A DNA stretch of 64,000 bases, taken from Cyclina sinensis. Its lineage: Eukaryota > Mollusca > Bivalvia > Venerida > Veneridae. Positions 35,903 to 46,281 of this stretch are shown here, one piece after another. The notes beneath the pieces were generated by a model. The model saw only the letters and a list, made by a program, of their open reading frames with translations. It was not told the origin of the DNA and ran no database searches. The DNA lies in the NCBI GenBank assembly GCA_012932295.1, contig JAAONU010000004.1, forward strand, positions 26,328,304 through 26,392,303. The letters are read 5' to 3'. The number at the start of each line of letters is the position of its first letter. Within the stretch, counting starts at the first letter, position 1. A program made the translations under genes and the position numbers.

Positions 35903-36059
35903 GATATTTATTTGAATTACATGTGAATATTTTATTCATAACGGTACAGTCACTTAATAAGCTTGTGATCTTTTGATTATCTGTTGTATAAAACATACCT
36001 TCATCTATCATTAACAACAAACTATTGACTTAGATAACTTATTGTCAATATAAAATATA

Positions 36060-36837
36060 GGAGGGCTGTTCGATAAATTCGTGGAATTTTTATACTGAAA
36101 GTATTAATACTTGACGGATTCGATTAATATTTCATGAAGAACGACATGCATTCTACGGAATCTGCAATTTTCATATAAATATGTCAATACAGAAAAAGAT
36201 ACATACAAACGTTTGTAAACATACATCGCCGGGCGTCAAGTACAACTCGACATCAACGTCGTTTACAGATCAAGCGATCGTCGCACTTTCTCCACATAAT
36301 CGCCGTTAATGTTCACACATTTTCCTTTGCCTCGTCACCCACATGTTGAATGTGTCTATTTACCACGCAAATGTCGAACAGGATACTCCCAAGTCATCAG
36401 ATATTACAAGAACAGTAATCCGCCGGTCACCATTAACTATGTCCCGCACTTTGTCTAAAATTGATGTCGCCACAGTTGCCGGTCGTCCTTGACGTTGATC
36501 GTCTTCAAGTGATGTTCTACCTTTTGTAACGTGTTCATGCCATTTGTATACGAACGATTTGCTGCAACTCTTTAATCATATATACAGTTTCTTTAGGCGA
36601 TTTACTAAGCCCAACACAAAAATTAATAACTGCGCGCAACTTCGTGTCTGCTGAACACATCACAACTACAGAAACTTCTTAGCACTGACGAGACGAAAAC
36701 GGCGCTGTTAGAGTAACGGTAATTGCAACAACAATGTCCTTTCACGGAAATGACGTCAAGACATTATTTTAACGTCTGCTTCGCGTTTGCGTCAATTTTA
36801 CTGTAAGCAAAATTCGAAATTTATCGAACAGCCCTCG
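36060..36837 (-). mobile_element. Mariner-like element with internal deletion, TA target sites
   Basis: Inverted ends ggagggctgttcgataaatt and its complement (tttatcgaacagccctcg) bound 778 bp, each flanked by TA (36058-36059, 36838-36839). The minus strand encodes transposase remnants: a helix-turn-helix part (KVRDIVNGDRRITV, DDLGVS) preceded by SFVYKWHEH and GRTSLEDDQRQGRP in another frame. The catalytic DDE region is missing, so it is a non-autonomous, decayed copy. Confidence 0.85.
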
Positions 36838-36844
36838 TATATAT

Positions 36845-38030
36845 TTTGGTTCTATTTAGTGTGACAATGCCCTTTTTTATAGAAGACTTTTATTTCTTAT
36901 CAATAGTCTTACTTGTAATAAATTTGTTGCATTCCCTACTACACATACACGTCAGGCATTATTATTGTCACTTTATTGCTTCATACAGGCTTAAAGACAA
37001 CACACGAAGAACTTAAATGCTCGGGGTTGCCAATTGATAACAACAACAACATCAACATGACATTAAATGACAAAGTTTAAGGTAGAGCTGTTCAGATAAG
37101 ACTGTACAACGACTGTAATTAATTCATAATCCTGTATAAAATATTACGATCAGTTTAGGATAAAAACAAGAAAATTAAATTGGTTTGTTGTTGTTGTTCT
37201 GAATGCATCCTGTCCAGCTTTGTTCAACCATAGACAAAACTGAGAGGGCGCAACTGATAACGTACCGTGCATCGAGAAAACTCAGAAAATCTGAGTTTAT
37301 TTTCATTCCCATGCTCTTATCTTTGTTTTCTGCTTTATCTTCACTTATAACGAAAGCAGTTGGCAAGAGGCATACTCTTATGAACTTCATGCAAAAAGAT
37401 TCATCACGTAATTGACCTAACTTTGATTTGACTGAACGACAATATGTGTTATAGGCAAAGCAAATTTAGTACTTACTGTTTTGTAAACTGAAGAACTGTT
37501 AAAACTTGAAAAAAACTTAAACAATAAGTATCACAGAAAAGTATCTGAAAAAGAGAAGACTTGATATAAATCACTCAAAATGGTATCAAGATATAGTAAC
37601 GTTGTGTGTTTGCAGAAATCGTTAATTAGATGATGGCGTCAAACTGTGACGTCGTTTTTTTATGACGTCAATTTGACCAGGTTGTTTATTTTATCCTGTC
37701 AATTATTTCATATTCGACCCGATAAAGGGGTGCCATATAAATTTTGCCTTATACGGTACATGTTACGTCACGGACTACTTTTCTGTTTATAATCAGAAGG
37801 AAGTGATACAATTGTTGTTATTACAATCAGAGACGAATAAAAAATACGATATTTCAATATGTAGATCTTACAATATAGTGATCATTTAAGGAAATAATAT
37901 TATTGAAACTTTGGACTATTTTTTGTATAGATGTACACCTGGCGGATAACCTTGACATTAGCCTTATTTGAAACACTTTAAAGATAGACTTTCAATATCT
38001 TTAGTAAATTATTTCCAAAATGCCAGATAT
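36845..38030. other. Intergenic stretch upstream of gene C
   Basis: No gene is supported. A minus-strand frame (37390-37178, starting MKFIRVCLLP) has a hydrophobic start but no matching exons. Two CRE-like TGACGTC motifs occur at about 37651-37658 and 37671-37679, and a short AT-rich tract between them resembles part of gene B's promoter; the meaning is uncertain. Confidence 0.35.
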
Positions 38031-38034
38031 GACA

Positions 38035-38179
38035 GAATAAATAGAATAATAGGTTAGTGTCTTAATTGAGAAAGTTTATCTGACTCGGCTGCGAAATTTC
38101 GGCTCACCCGATAAATTCTTACCCCTTGCCAGATATACTTTCTCATATTAAGACACTAACTTATTATTCTCTATTTCTC
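38035..38179. repeat. Palindrome with arms of about 48 bp upstream of gene C
   Basis: Left arm 'aataggttagtgtcttaatt' + 'gagaaagtttatctg' and right arm 'cagatatactttctcata' + 'ttaagacactaacttatt' pair with few mismatches around a 46-base spacer. It ends about 210 bp before the TATA-like box of gene C. It is probably a MITE or hairpin-forming repeat. Confidence 0.8.
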
Positions 38180-38392
38180 ACGTCACGTCACATATAAAGA
38201 TGACAAAAGAAAGGACCTTTATAAGAACTGTATTCCGTGTGATCAAATGATTTCAAGAAAACTAAATCAGTATTGATGAATTCATTTAAGTATCTATGCA
38301 AGGGCTGTTACTAAAATTCAAGGATTATATTTATCATGATCTAAAACCAAACAGTCTAATTTGATTGGCCAAAAACTGAAGCCCCAGCTAAA

Positions 38393-38449
38393 CGTATATA
38401 TGTATGTTTATCCTTCAAATTTAGGCATTTTCCATTTCTTCAATAGCAG
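38393..38449 (+). promoter_or_regulatory. TATA-like box and non-coding first exon of EF-hand gene C
   Basis: A gattggcc (inverted CCAAT) motif near 38361 and a tatatatg box near 38395 precede a short segment ending 'aatagcag|gtaagcc', a splice donor after 38449. The coding exon acceptor (cactccag) is at 39302-39303, nine bases before the ATG, as in A and B. A short untranslated exon is inferred by analogy. Confidence 0.5.
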
Positions 38450-38956
38450 GTAAGCCTTGTTATTTTGCAAATAGTCCTTGCATTTTTTCTTGTTGTTGTC
38501 GTTTATTTATTTTTCTGACATCACTGAGGTTAATCAAACTCATTAGGGAGTCTGTTATCAAAAGAAAGATATTTTAATACAAATTTGGTCAAATGTCAAG
38601 GGTCCCTTGCTCCTTCAAATCTATAATCTTTTGATACTTGAAATTCACAGTTTATAGCTTCGGTTATACGCTTAGTTACGACATTATTAATTTTGTTTTA
38701 TTTATCTTTTTCTAATGAAAGATGTATGCTAGTTCCTTTCTTTTTTGTGTGGGTTGGGAGCAACTATGTATCGCTGTATCAGTCCTCAGTGTGGCTTTCA
38801 ATATGTACTTCTAATCACATTACTTAAAATTAAAATTAAGATCGAATAAACATTATTTCATTGTACTGTAAAAAGATTCATCGAGTGTTATCTAGGCACC
38901 TTGATAGCATATCACAGTTTAAGAATCAATAAGACTCAATTATGAGTCCGTATTTC

Positions 38957-39150
38957 AATCTGCAGTGACTATACAATGCTACAGAAACTGTTCAAAGATG
39001 AAATAAATAAAACGGAGTGCGACTGAAAGCGAAACAATTAAGCTTTTATTGCAATCTGCAGTGACTAAACAATGCTACAGAAACTTTATTTTAAAAGATG
39101 AGATAAATAAAACGGAGAGCGACTGAAACGAGACAATTTATCTTTTTTAT
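38957..39150 (+). repeat. Two direct copies of a 95-bp sequence in the 5' intron of gene C
   Basis: Copies start at 38957 and 39052 with 'caatctgcagtgact' and share 'aatgctacagaaact', 'aaataaaacggag' and 'gcgactgaaa'. About 85-90% identical by eye. Probably a local tandem duplication; a regulatory role is possible but not shown. Confidence 0.85.
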
Positions 39151-39312
39151 ATCTGCACATTTTGGCTGGCTACTTGAGGGTTCATTATAACATATACGGC
39201 CCTGAAGGGAGCTACTTCTTTAAATGGTTTAGGTAACTCCTTAAAGAATTTGAAGTCTTGTTCTTTATAATGATTTTAACCTTATTTGCCTTTCTCACTC
39301 CAGACTGTCGTG

Positions 39313-42300
39313 ATGAAGAGTGTTTATGTTCTTGTTGCTTTGGTCTGCATGACCTTTGGGTAAGTTCATTTTAGTATAGAACATTACGGATATATGCATG
39401 AATCTAGTCGTGTAATGCCTAGAGTTCAGATCTTGAAATATGGGACTGCCATTTTAATGGAAGACGCTTAGGCAGTTTCCAAAACCTTGGTTGATTGGTT
39501 ATTGCCATACTCTATATCAAGCGGTGTTTTACCACCTTTGGACATGTAGAGCTCTTAAATTTTGAAATGTTACTCTTGGATTAGAGGAGTACAATTAAAT
39601 TCAACGGTCTAGGGGGGTTACTATCCTGTCAGATTCTATGTTCTATGAATTGAGTTAATGATTCATAACGTAGCTGTTTCCGTTGCTGATCTGCCTTTAA
39701 GGATAATCATGATCTATTTCAGTGCTAATTTGGAAGACGTGATTAACCAAGCCACAGCTGATACAGATACGAATGGAGACGGAGTTATTTCGGAAGAGGA
39801 ATTTCAAAATGAATTTATTGCAAAATGGGACAGTGATGTTCGTAAGTTGCAAATTTGCTAAATTTCTACTACATTTGCATAAGTTTGATATTCTTTCATC
39901 AAATGGATGGGGGACATTAGTGGATTATCTACCCTGAATAATCTCTGATATTACATTGGTCCTTCCATTTGGATTCCTCTGCTTTTATCGCTATTTTCTC
40001 TTTTGGTATGGTGATAATTAAGCCTAATTATTTGTAACAGTGGTAGTCAAATTACACATTAAGGTTAGCAACATGTTTTGTTTACACCATTATCTTTGTT
40101 TTTTGATAATCTTAATTTTTTATTTAATATATAAGTGACAATTTTCACAACTAAAAGTCAAGACCATCACAACTGGAAACAAGAATAAAGTCAGATGATT
40201 CCAACTGAAAGGACCAGTATGCTGTTTGGTCTACCTTTGATGTTATCTGAGTAAGGGAGATAATTTGTTATCAGGCATGTCCCTAATTAACTGTATGTAG
40301 GGAAAGTATCATCGTGACTATATGAAATATGTTAATATTCACTACTGACGTCGCCACGAAATTTCAAAAAGTGTATACAGTTGTTCCTCGATGGTTCGAT
40401 CTCACTTCACTCGAATTCCCTGATCGCTCGAAGTTGAGACAAAGTCCCATTTTTCCCCATTATTTTTTTCTATTACAATTATACACATTGCTCGAAATTT
40501 TATGGCTTGAACTTCTTCATTGCTCGAGGTGTTTGTAAGGATCCGACTTGCTTACGACAGAGCTGTCACGCTTTGGGAAAGCTCATAAGCTCATAAGGAA
40601 GCATGTTTTAGGACATATGTGTGACTGCAAACTTGTAAAGTTGAAACAGGGTTGGTTACCATCTTGATCGCTTACAAAGTATGATGAAGATTTTTATTTC
40701 GAATGATGGTACTTGTTTTAGCGACGTACGTTCGAAGCGCCTGTGTATTCATCGAATTTTAAAGAGGTAGACAAAAAATTGAAGTATATTTCTTACATAA
40801 AAATTTTTTAAAAGCATTTTAGGCATATTGCATAATATATGCAAACTATTACTTTCAAATTACAGAATATCATAAAATAAAAAAAAAATAACTTGCTCTC
40901 AGGTGTGAAGAATTCTGGTTAATTGCACAATTTCTATTTATAGCATCTGATGGTGCCCTCTCTAAACACGATTTTGTGAACGGATGGACAAAATATTACG
41001 GAGATAACCACCACGACACTGCCACTTTCTTTGATAATCTCGACTATAATGGCGATCAGTTTCTCACTGTTGATGATATTCATGCTCACTGGATAATACT
41101 AGACACTGATGGTAAGGATGAGTTTTCATAACCGAGATCGGGGGTTGGCAAAACAGATAACTTTGCGCTTTAAAGCAGCATTTCACAAATTTCATAAAAA
41201 AAACTGTCTAAGTTTCCTGAATTAAAGGTATTTTATGTATAATCCTGCTCTTACTTTGGTGCAAAAACGAAGAAAATGCTTTTTATAAGCTTGAACAACT
41301 TTGACCTCCTAATGCGAAAACGAAAGTAAAATTCTGGTTTACATATGAAAATCCGCCTTCGGATCATTCGGATAGATTCGAACAACAAGAAAATCAATAA
41401 ACATGGCGTCGAGTAGCAGTTCAGTAAGTTGTTTTCCAATAATTATTCATCGTTCATTTTGGCATTAACGACGTTTAAGCATTTGACAATCTCTCAAATG
41501 TGTTAATCGAATTTTTTATTGTGTAAGGATGTCTTGTATTTCTATTTTTCAACTCCCTCTTTCGACGCTATTCTCTCTTCTTCCGAGTTCTGTTTTAATC
41601 TTGCGTTCCAACATGTGTCTTTCTACCTGGTTTTTCCAGTGCTGATTTGATAGCCTATGCGCATGTGCGAACTAAATTTAGTATTCATTAGCATATTAAA
41701 AGTTCGTATACGAACTTGAGTGATGCCGAGGGATTTTCCCTTGAAAATAATCATTTCTAAACAGATTTTGTTCAAATTTAAGCCATAAGTGTGGAAAGGG
41801 TTATGCAAACGCTAAGATTACCTAAACTTGTTGTCCTCACAAAAATATTTTTATTTATTTCTGAAATGCTGCTTTAAGGCGACTTTACATTTTAAAGAAT
41901 TTGTTCAGTCTATGCTAGCATACGGAGAAATGTTGTCATGCGCTGCCATACTCTTAAGTTTGTTTGCAGATCGTGATAAATTTGTTTTTATTTGTTGAAT
42001 TTCGTTGGTGGTGTTGTTCACTCTGTGCGTCGAAAAATGGAATGCACAAGTATTTTCAACGAGTCAGCCTAAATTTTTGTAAACTCAATACGAATATTTT
42101 GTTCCTACGTCGTAAGATAATAGTTAGGCACTGGTACAGTCTTTTTCTTCTAACCAAAGCTAGCTACCTCTTAACAAACTTATGTTCACCATGTAACGGA
42201 TTACTAAAGATCTTCCGACGTAAACTTGCGTTCCTAGTACGAACTGATTCCAGTTCGATGGCGTATTGTTTACATTTGTCTACCTGTCTGCCACTCGTTG

Positions 42301-44360
42301 ACGTAAATGGACGTATATAGATCGTCCGTCCAACGTGCTAACGATTGTGTTCGTGCATGACAAGTTATTACCTTTCAAGTACAGTATCGCTAACATTCAT
42401 CCTGGGTATTTTTGCGTTGGCTTGTTGACCTACACATTTGGGTATAAACGAATATGTTTCAGTATCCTTCGACAGTTCTAGTGAGAATTTCGAACGGTTC
42501 AAATCTATATTCTATGTTGTGGGGGATTGTGCAACATACAGAAAGCATCCCATTCTAGAGAAACTTAAGGTTAATTCATGCTGAAGGTACAACACTGATA
42601 TACACAAATATTTCGATTATTTTGACATTTTTTCTGACACTGAATTCAAGCGCCAGTCATTTTTTTCATGAAGAACGGCTTTTACTTTATGACTTCCTAT
42701 GTGATGACTCTATCACTTTTAGTCCTCACACTGAAATTATCATGCCTCATTCATGATACTTAAGAGCGCTGATAACACTTAACTATAACACTAATTTCTA
42801 GATATCATCTGAAGTAAAACTGAGGTTCTGACTGAAAATGCGGGATTGAACTTTAACATTTTCTATCAAATATTTACTTTTTATGATTGAATATATCTTT
42901 TTATTAAGTGATCATATCTTTGCTTTAAATATTTCTATGATTTCAAAATTGATCATTATCATATAAAAGTTTTTCCTTACAATGATGGATATAATGATTG
43001 AGAAGAAAGTGTATATTTATGCTTCTCTTACAGCTAACAACATAATTACAACCGACGAATTCAGAGACTTCATCATAAAGGTAGGTATCTTTTCATTACA
43101 TAAACGGAAATAGTACTTTACAGCTACAGTCTGTTTCTAAGTTATAAACCTTTCCAAAGCTAATTAACAATCATTGCAATTCAATTTATAATGAAACATT
43201 TAATCAAGTAACCATGCCGCTCATGATAACGAATCTTTTAACATTCGTGTCTACGGTTTCAACGACTCGAGTTACCTCCCGTATCATATTGACTGTCCTA
43301 GTGGTTTTTAAACCGAACATCGGTAAATAGATCGTTCTTTAACAGTTTCTTGTTCAGTACGGTTAGGTAAATAGACAAAAACAGCATGTTAATAGTGGAT
43401 GAGTCGCCAGACAAGTCTAAATGAGATTTTCAACTGTTAACGCGTCCAGGTGATCTCCATATCGTCTTGAACTGCGTTAAACAATCTGTTTCTGTGAACA
43501 TTCTTTTTCGTATCAAGAAGCCATGTCAACTATATAATGATAGTTAATTGAACGATAAATGATTAAAAGTTAATGCCTTTTTCGAACCATTTTCACAAGT
43601 CTTTCGAATACAGCAAATACAGTTTTTTTTTTTTTAAACGGCACATTTAATGTCTTGGACCATAACTCGACTACATGTATTTGTTTCTAAGAAAATAATC
43701 GTGATATAAGGTGTAATACAGTATTTTTCTGCATATTTTAATAAAAAACTTAAACAAGATATTGGAAATGTTACTCGGACCAAATACAAAATAAAATATG
43801 CTAAATAAAGAGTTCATTGCAGGACATGACTTTCTAATACTGTATAGTGGTTCATGCATCTCTTGGGAGATATTATAAATACCAAGTCTGATTAACACTG
43901 TGGACAAATATAATACAAGGCAGAATCTATGGGTCAGTTCCCTGATGGAAGTATGTCCTGGTATATCATGAAAAATCATACACAGCTAAATATATAAAAG
44001 TTATTTCTTTTTTCGAGTTTCATGAAAATCTTCAGATGTATTTTGGAGAAGATGGTCAGACCTCACTCCAAATACTTGCTATAGTAACAATTAAGTCATA
44101 ATTCAGCTGAAAAATGCCAAAGAGTAAACAGCAATACAGTAGCACAGACTTGGTCAAGTTAGCTTTATCTTTGTTGTCTCTACAGCAGACAGTGAGGGCA
44201 AAAGCTCTGTATAATTTCTGCGAGGAAGTTGGATATTGTGACTATGAACTAGACTCTCATGTCCTAAACATCATTATCATCCATTATTCTAGACATACAG
44301 TAACCTTGGTTCTATCATATTGTTGACACAATATTCTGTGTAATGTTGTACGATATACTC

Positions 44361-44395
<35 letters not shown>

Positions 44396-44477
44396 TAAAG
44401 ACACTGATATGTGAGACTTTTCTTTTCAGATGCACCCATGCGGACAGCACGGACACTTTGGCTGTACAGCAAATTAG
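39313..44477 (+). CDS. Secreted four-EF-hand protein with His/Cys tail, copy C (five coding exons)
   Basis: Coding exons: 39313-39359, 39723-39841, 40944-41111, 43034-43080 and 44430-44477 (47, 119, 168, 47, 48 nt; 429 nt, 142 residues plus stop). Splice sites and phases match copies A and B. Residues 1-16 (MKSVYVLVALVCMTFG) form a signal peptide. EF1 loop (31-42, DTNGDGVISEEE) and EF4 loop (109-120, DTDANNIITTDE) are canonical; EF2 (54-65, DVPSDGALSKHD) and EF3 (89-100, DYNGDQFLTVDD) end in Asp, where Glu is usual. The last exon encodes only MHPCGQHGHFGCTAN. This copy has the best-preserved set of calcium loops. It lies in the opposite orientation to A and B, about 22 kb away. Confidence 0.9.
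39906..40284 (+). repeat. Intronic repeat shared with EF-hand gene A (379 bp)
   Basis: Matches 6778-6402 read in gene sense over its whole length. It sits 65 bp after exon 2 here, but over 800 bp after exon 2 in gene A, so the position in the intron differs while orientation relative to the gene is the same. Ends carry short inverted GGGACAT-like sequences. Confidence 0.75.
40372..40545 (+). repeat. Fragment with Tigger/pogo-type end
   Basis: 'cagttgttcctcgatggttc' + 'gatctcacttcactcgaatt' followed by further 'cgctcgaa' units resembles the terminal sequence of pogo/Tigger elements (CAGT... cctcg...ttcgaa). No second end was found; a solo or truncated end is inferred. Confidence 0.4.
41174..41873. 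mobile_element. TTAA-flanked MITE-like element in intron 3 of gene C
   Basis: Inverted ends agcagcatttca and tgaaatgctgct bound 700 bp, each flanked by TTAA (41170-41173, 41874-41877). TTAA target duplication is characteristic of piggyBac-type transposition. No transposase is encoded; a short frame (41404, MASSSSS) is not supported as a gene. Probably a non-autonomous element. Confidence 0.75.
44361..44392 (+). repeat. (CA)n microsatellite in intron 4 of gene C
   Basis: An uninterrupted run of about 16 CA units ending about 37 bp before the final exon of gene C. Confidence 0.95.
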
Positions 44478-45208
44478 GACGGCTGGAGACCATATTACGT
44501 TGTTTCGTGTCCCTTCTGTAATATAAACGAAACCAATACACCCTTTGGTGCCTTCTGAAACAAAATGTTGTTGTTTTTTATCCAAGAACGCCTTGTGAAT
44601 ATTTCAATACTATTTTTAAACAGTTCCCTTATATAGTACAAGTATTAGGAAACTACGTAGACTGGTCCAACCTCTGTAGCTAGTATGACTTAAACATCTC
44701 GAAAGGGTTGGTTATAAATGGTTGTAGTATACTAAGTTCAGGAAGAAAATGCAAACATTCAAGTCCTTAAACCTTTCATTTTAGCTTGTGTATGGCATCT
44801 GTAAAAGAGTGCGTAGTTTAAAGCTCAATTGAAGAAATTTTAGTTATCACACATTTCAAAAAAGCAATCGAAAACAACTTCTGAATTAAAAGTTTCCGGG
44901 ATATCCCCTATCCCCTCTACCCGCTATCCCCTCTATCCCCTTCCCGAGGAAGAATCAGGACGAGGAGACCCTGCAAACAATTATGAAAAATATTCTAAGG
45001 ATAGGATGAAATTTTTCATTCACGTAAGATTTCTAAGGAAATTACCTTCAGATCGAAGACGACAATTTTTAGCATACTTATTCTCATATTGGATGTTTTA
45101 AAGCGTGCAATCATTTAATCTTTAAACTCCATTAATCAGATATCATGCACACGTAGTGAATCATCTTTTGTCCAAAAAATGTTGAAATTATTTTCTGTCT
45201 GAAATTAC
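44478..45208. other. Region after gene C, nothing coding
   Basis: Contains the presumed 3' UTR of gene C. No AATAAA lies close to the stop codon; an AATATA variant occurs at about 44521. A tandem-like 'tatcccctctacccgctatc' C-rich stretch lies near 44905-44945. Confidence 0.4.
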
Positions 45209-45212
45209 TTAA

Positions 45213-45647
45213 AGGGGCTGTGCTCCAGATGACAAAAAAGGAAAGTTTTCTTGTATTATAAATTTTTTGTAATATTTATGACTAATGCTTAAAAACTAAC
45301 TTATTGACAAAAAAATAAGTCAGATAATCACATTATAAATTGTTTTTTTTTTCCATTCATAGTGCTATGCCGTAACGCGACGTTATAACTATATCGTATA
45401 ACATTTAAAGTAAATAATTGTTATTTCAGTTGCAGTGATAGTGGTGACAGTAAAAGCATTGGAATAATTTTGTTAACATGAGGGTCCAGAGTTCAAATCA
45501 AGTTGAAGCGAATATTTTTTGTTGTTGTTCTTTTTTGACTGTTATAATCAGTTTTGAAGTAAAATATCATGTTGTTATAATCTCACGGCATCTAGATATT
45601 TAATTTATGTAAAAAAAAATTAATATCAAATCTGGAGTACAGCTCCT
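45213..45647. mobile_element. Second TTAA-flanked MITE-like element
   Basis: Inverted ends aggggctgtgctccagat and atctggagtacagctcct bound 435 bp, flanked by TTAA on both sides (45209-45212, 45648-45651). The ends differ from those of the 41.2 kb element, so it is a different family with the same target preference. There is no coding capacity. Confidence 0.82.
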
Positions 45648-46281
45648 TTAAGGTACGAAAACATTATTATCCTTGTTCTGTACATTATGTTGGATTGTAT
45701 GACAATAGAATATGCAGTATCTTCTACATTGTGGGGTGGGGCCGGAGGGGAGGAGTCAAATTCAAATCTAGTTATAGATTGTATTGACGCTAGTATACAT
45801 ATACCAAGAAAAAAAGTCAAAATCTCAACAAGTCAAGAAAATTACAAGTGGAATTAAATGGCTTCTAAGAAATTTCAAAAAAAGTGTTAATAAGGGTATG
45901 CATTATAGGTGAAGCTTCGAAGGATGCTTTCGCAATAATAAGGTATTCGTTTTTTAATATTTAAACTAAACAAAATCACACCAGCAGCCGTTGTTTTATC
46001 TCGTGTCTTCGTGAGAATTCATTTACCTTCTTCCTTTTTCTTCATTTCATATAAAAAAGATCTGACAAGCTATTGTGCCATCCATTCAAACCTCATGCCA
46101 TCGACTATAATTCGTGTTTGCATTCTTTATCAAAGACACTTTATACGTGAATTATCAAAGTTAATATCACAGGAAAAACCATTTCTTTCCGAAACAGTAA
46201 GCACGCCACTTATTCTAATCTATTAAAAATAGATCGGAAACGTTCTGTGACAAGCCTGAAACACCTGTCAGAGTACTAGTA

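Larger units (their letters stand above)
30620..35905 (+). mobile_element. Decayed Helentron-type rolling-circle transposon
   Basis: Plus-strand remnants occur in the order expected for Helentron-like elements: a Lys/Arg-rich tandem-repeat region (31740-32560), a Cys-rich domain (32612-33178), a Rep/HUH region (33390-34140), a helicase tail (34772-35287) and an endonuclease domain (35262-35902). Many stops and frameshifts interrupt it, and the helicase ATP-binding core is not seen, so it is inactive. Terminal hairpins were not located. Intervening unexplained sequence from 24 kb may belong to the same element, split by the retrotransposon. Confidence 0.75.

Noticed and set aside
25707..35905. 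Viral insertion
   Set aside because: Domains are those of a non-LTR retrotransposon and a Helentron; no capsid, envelope or integrase was seen.
37175..37390. Minus-strand frame starting MKFIRVCLLP as another EF-hand exon 1
   Set aside because: No similarity beyond MK, wrong exon length and no EF-hand exons nearby.
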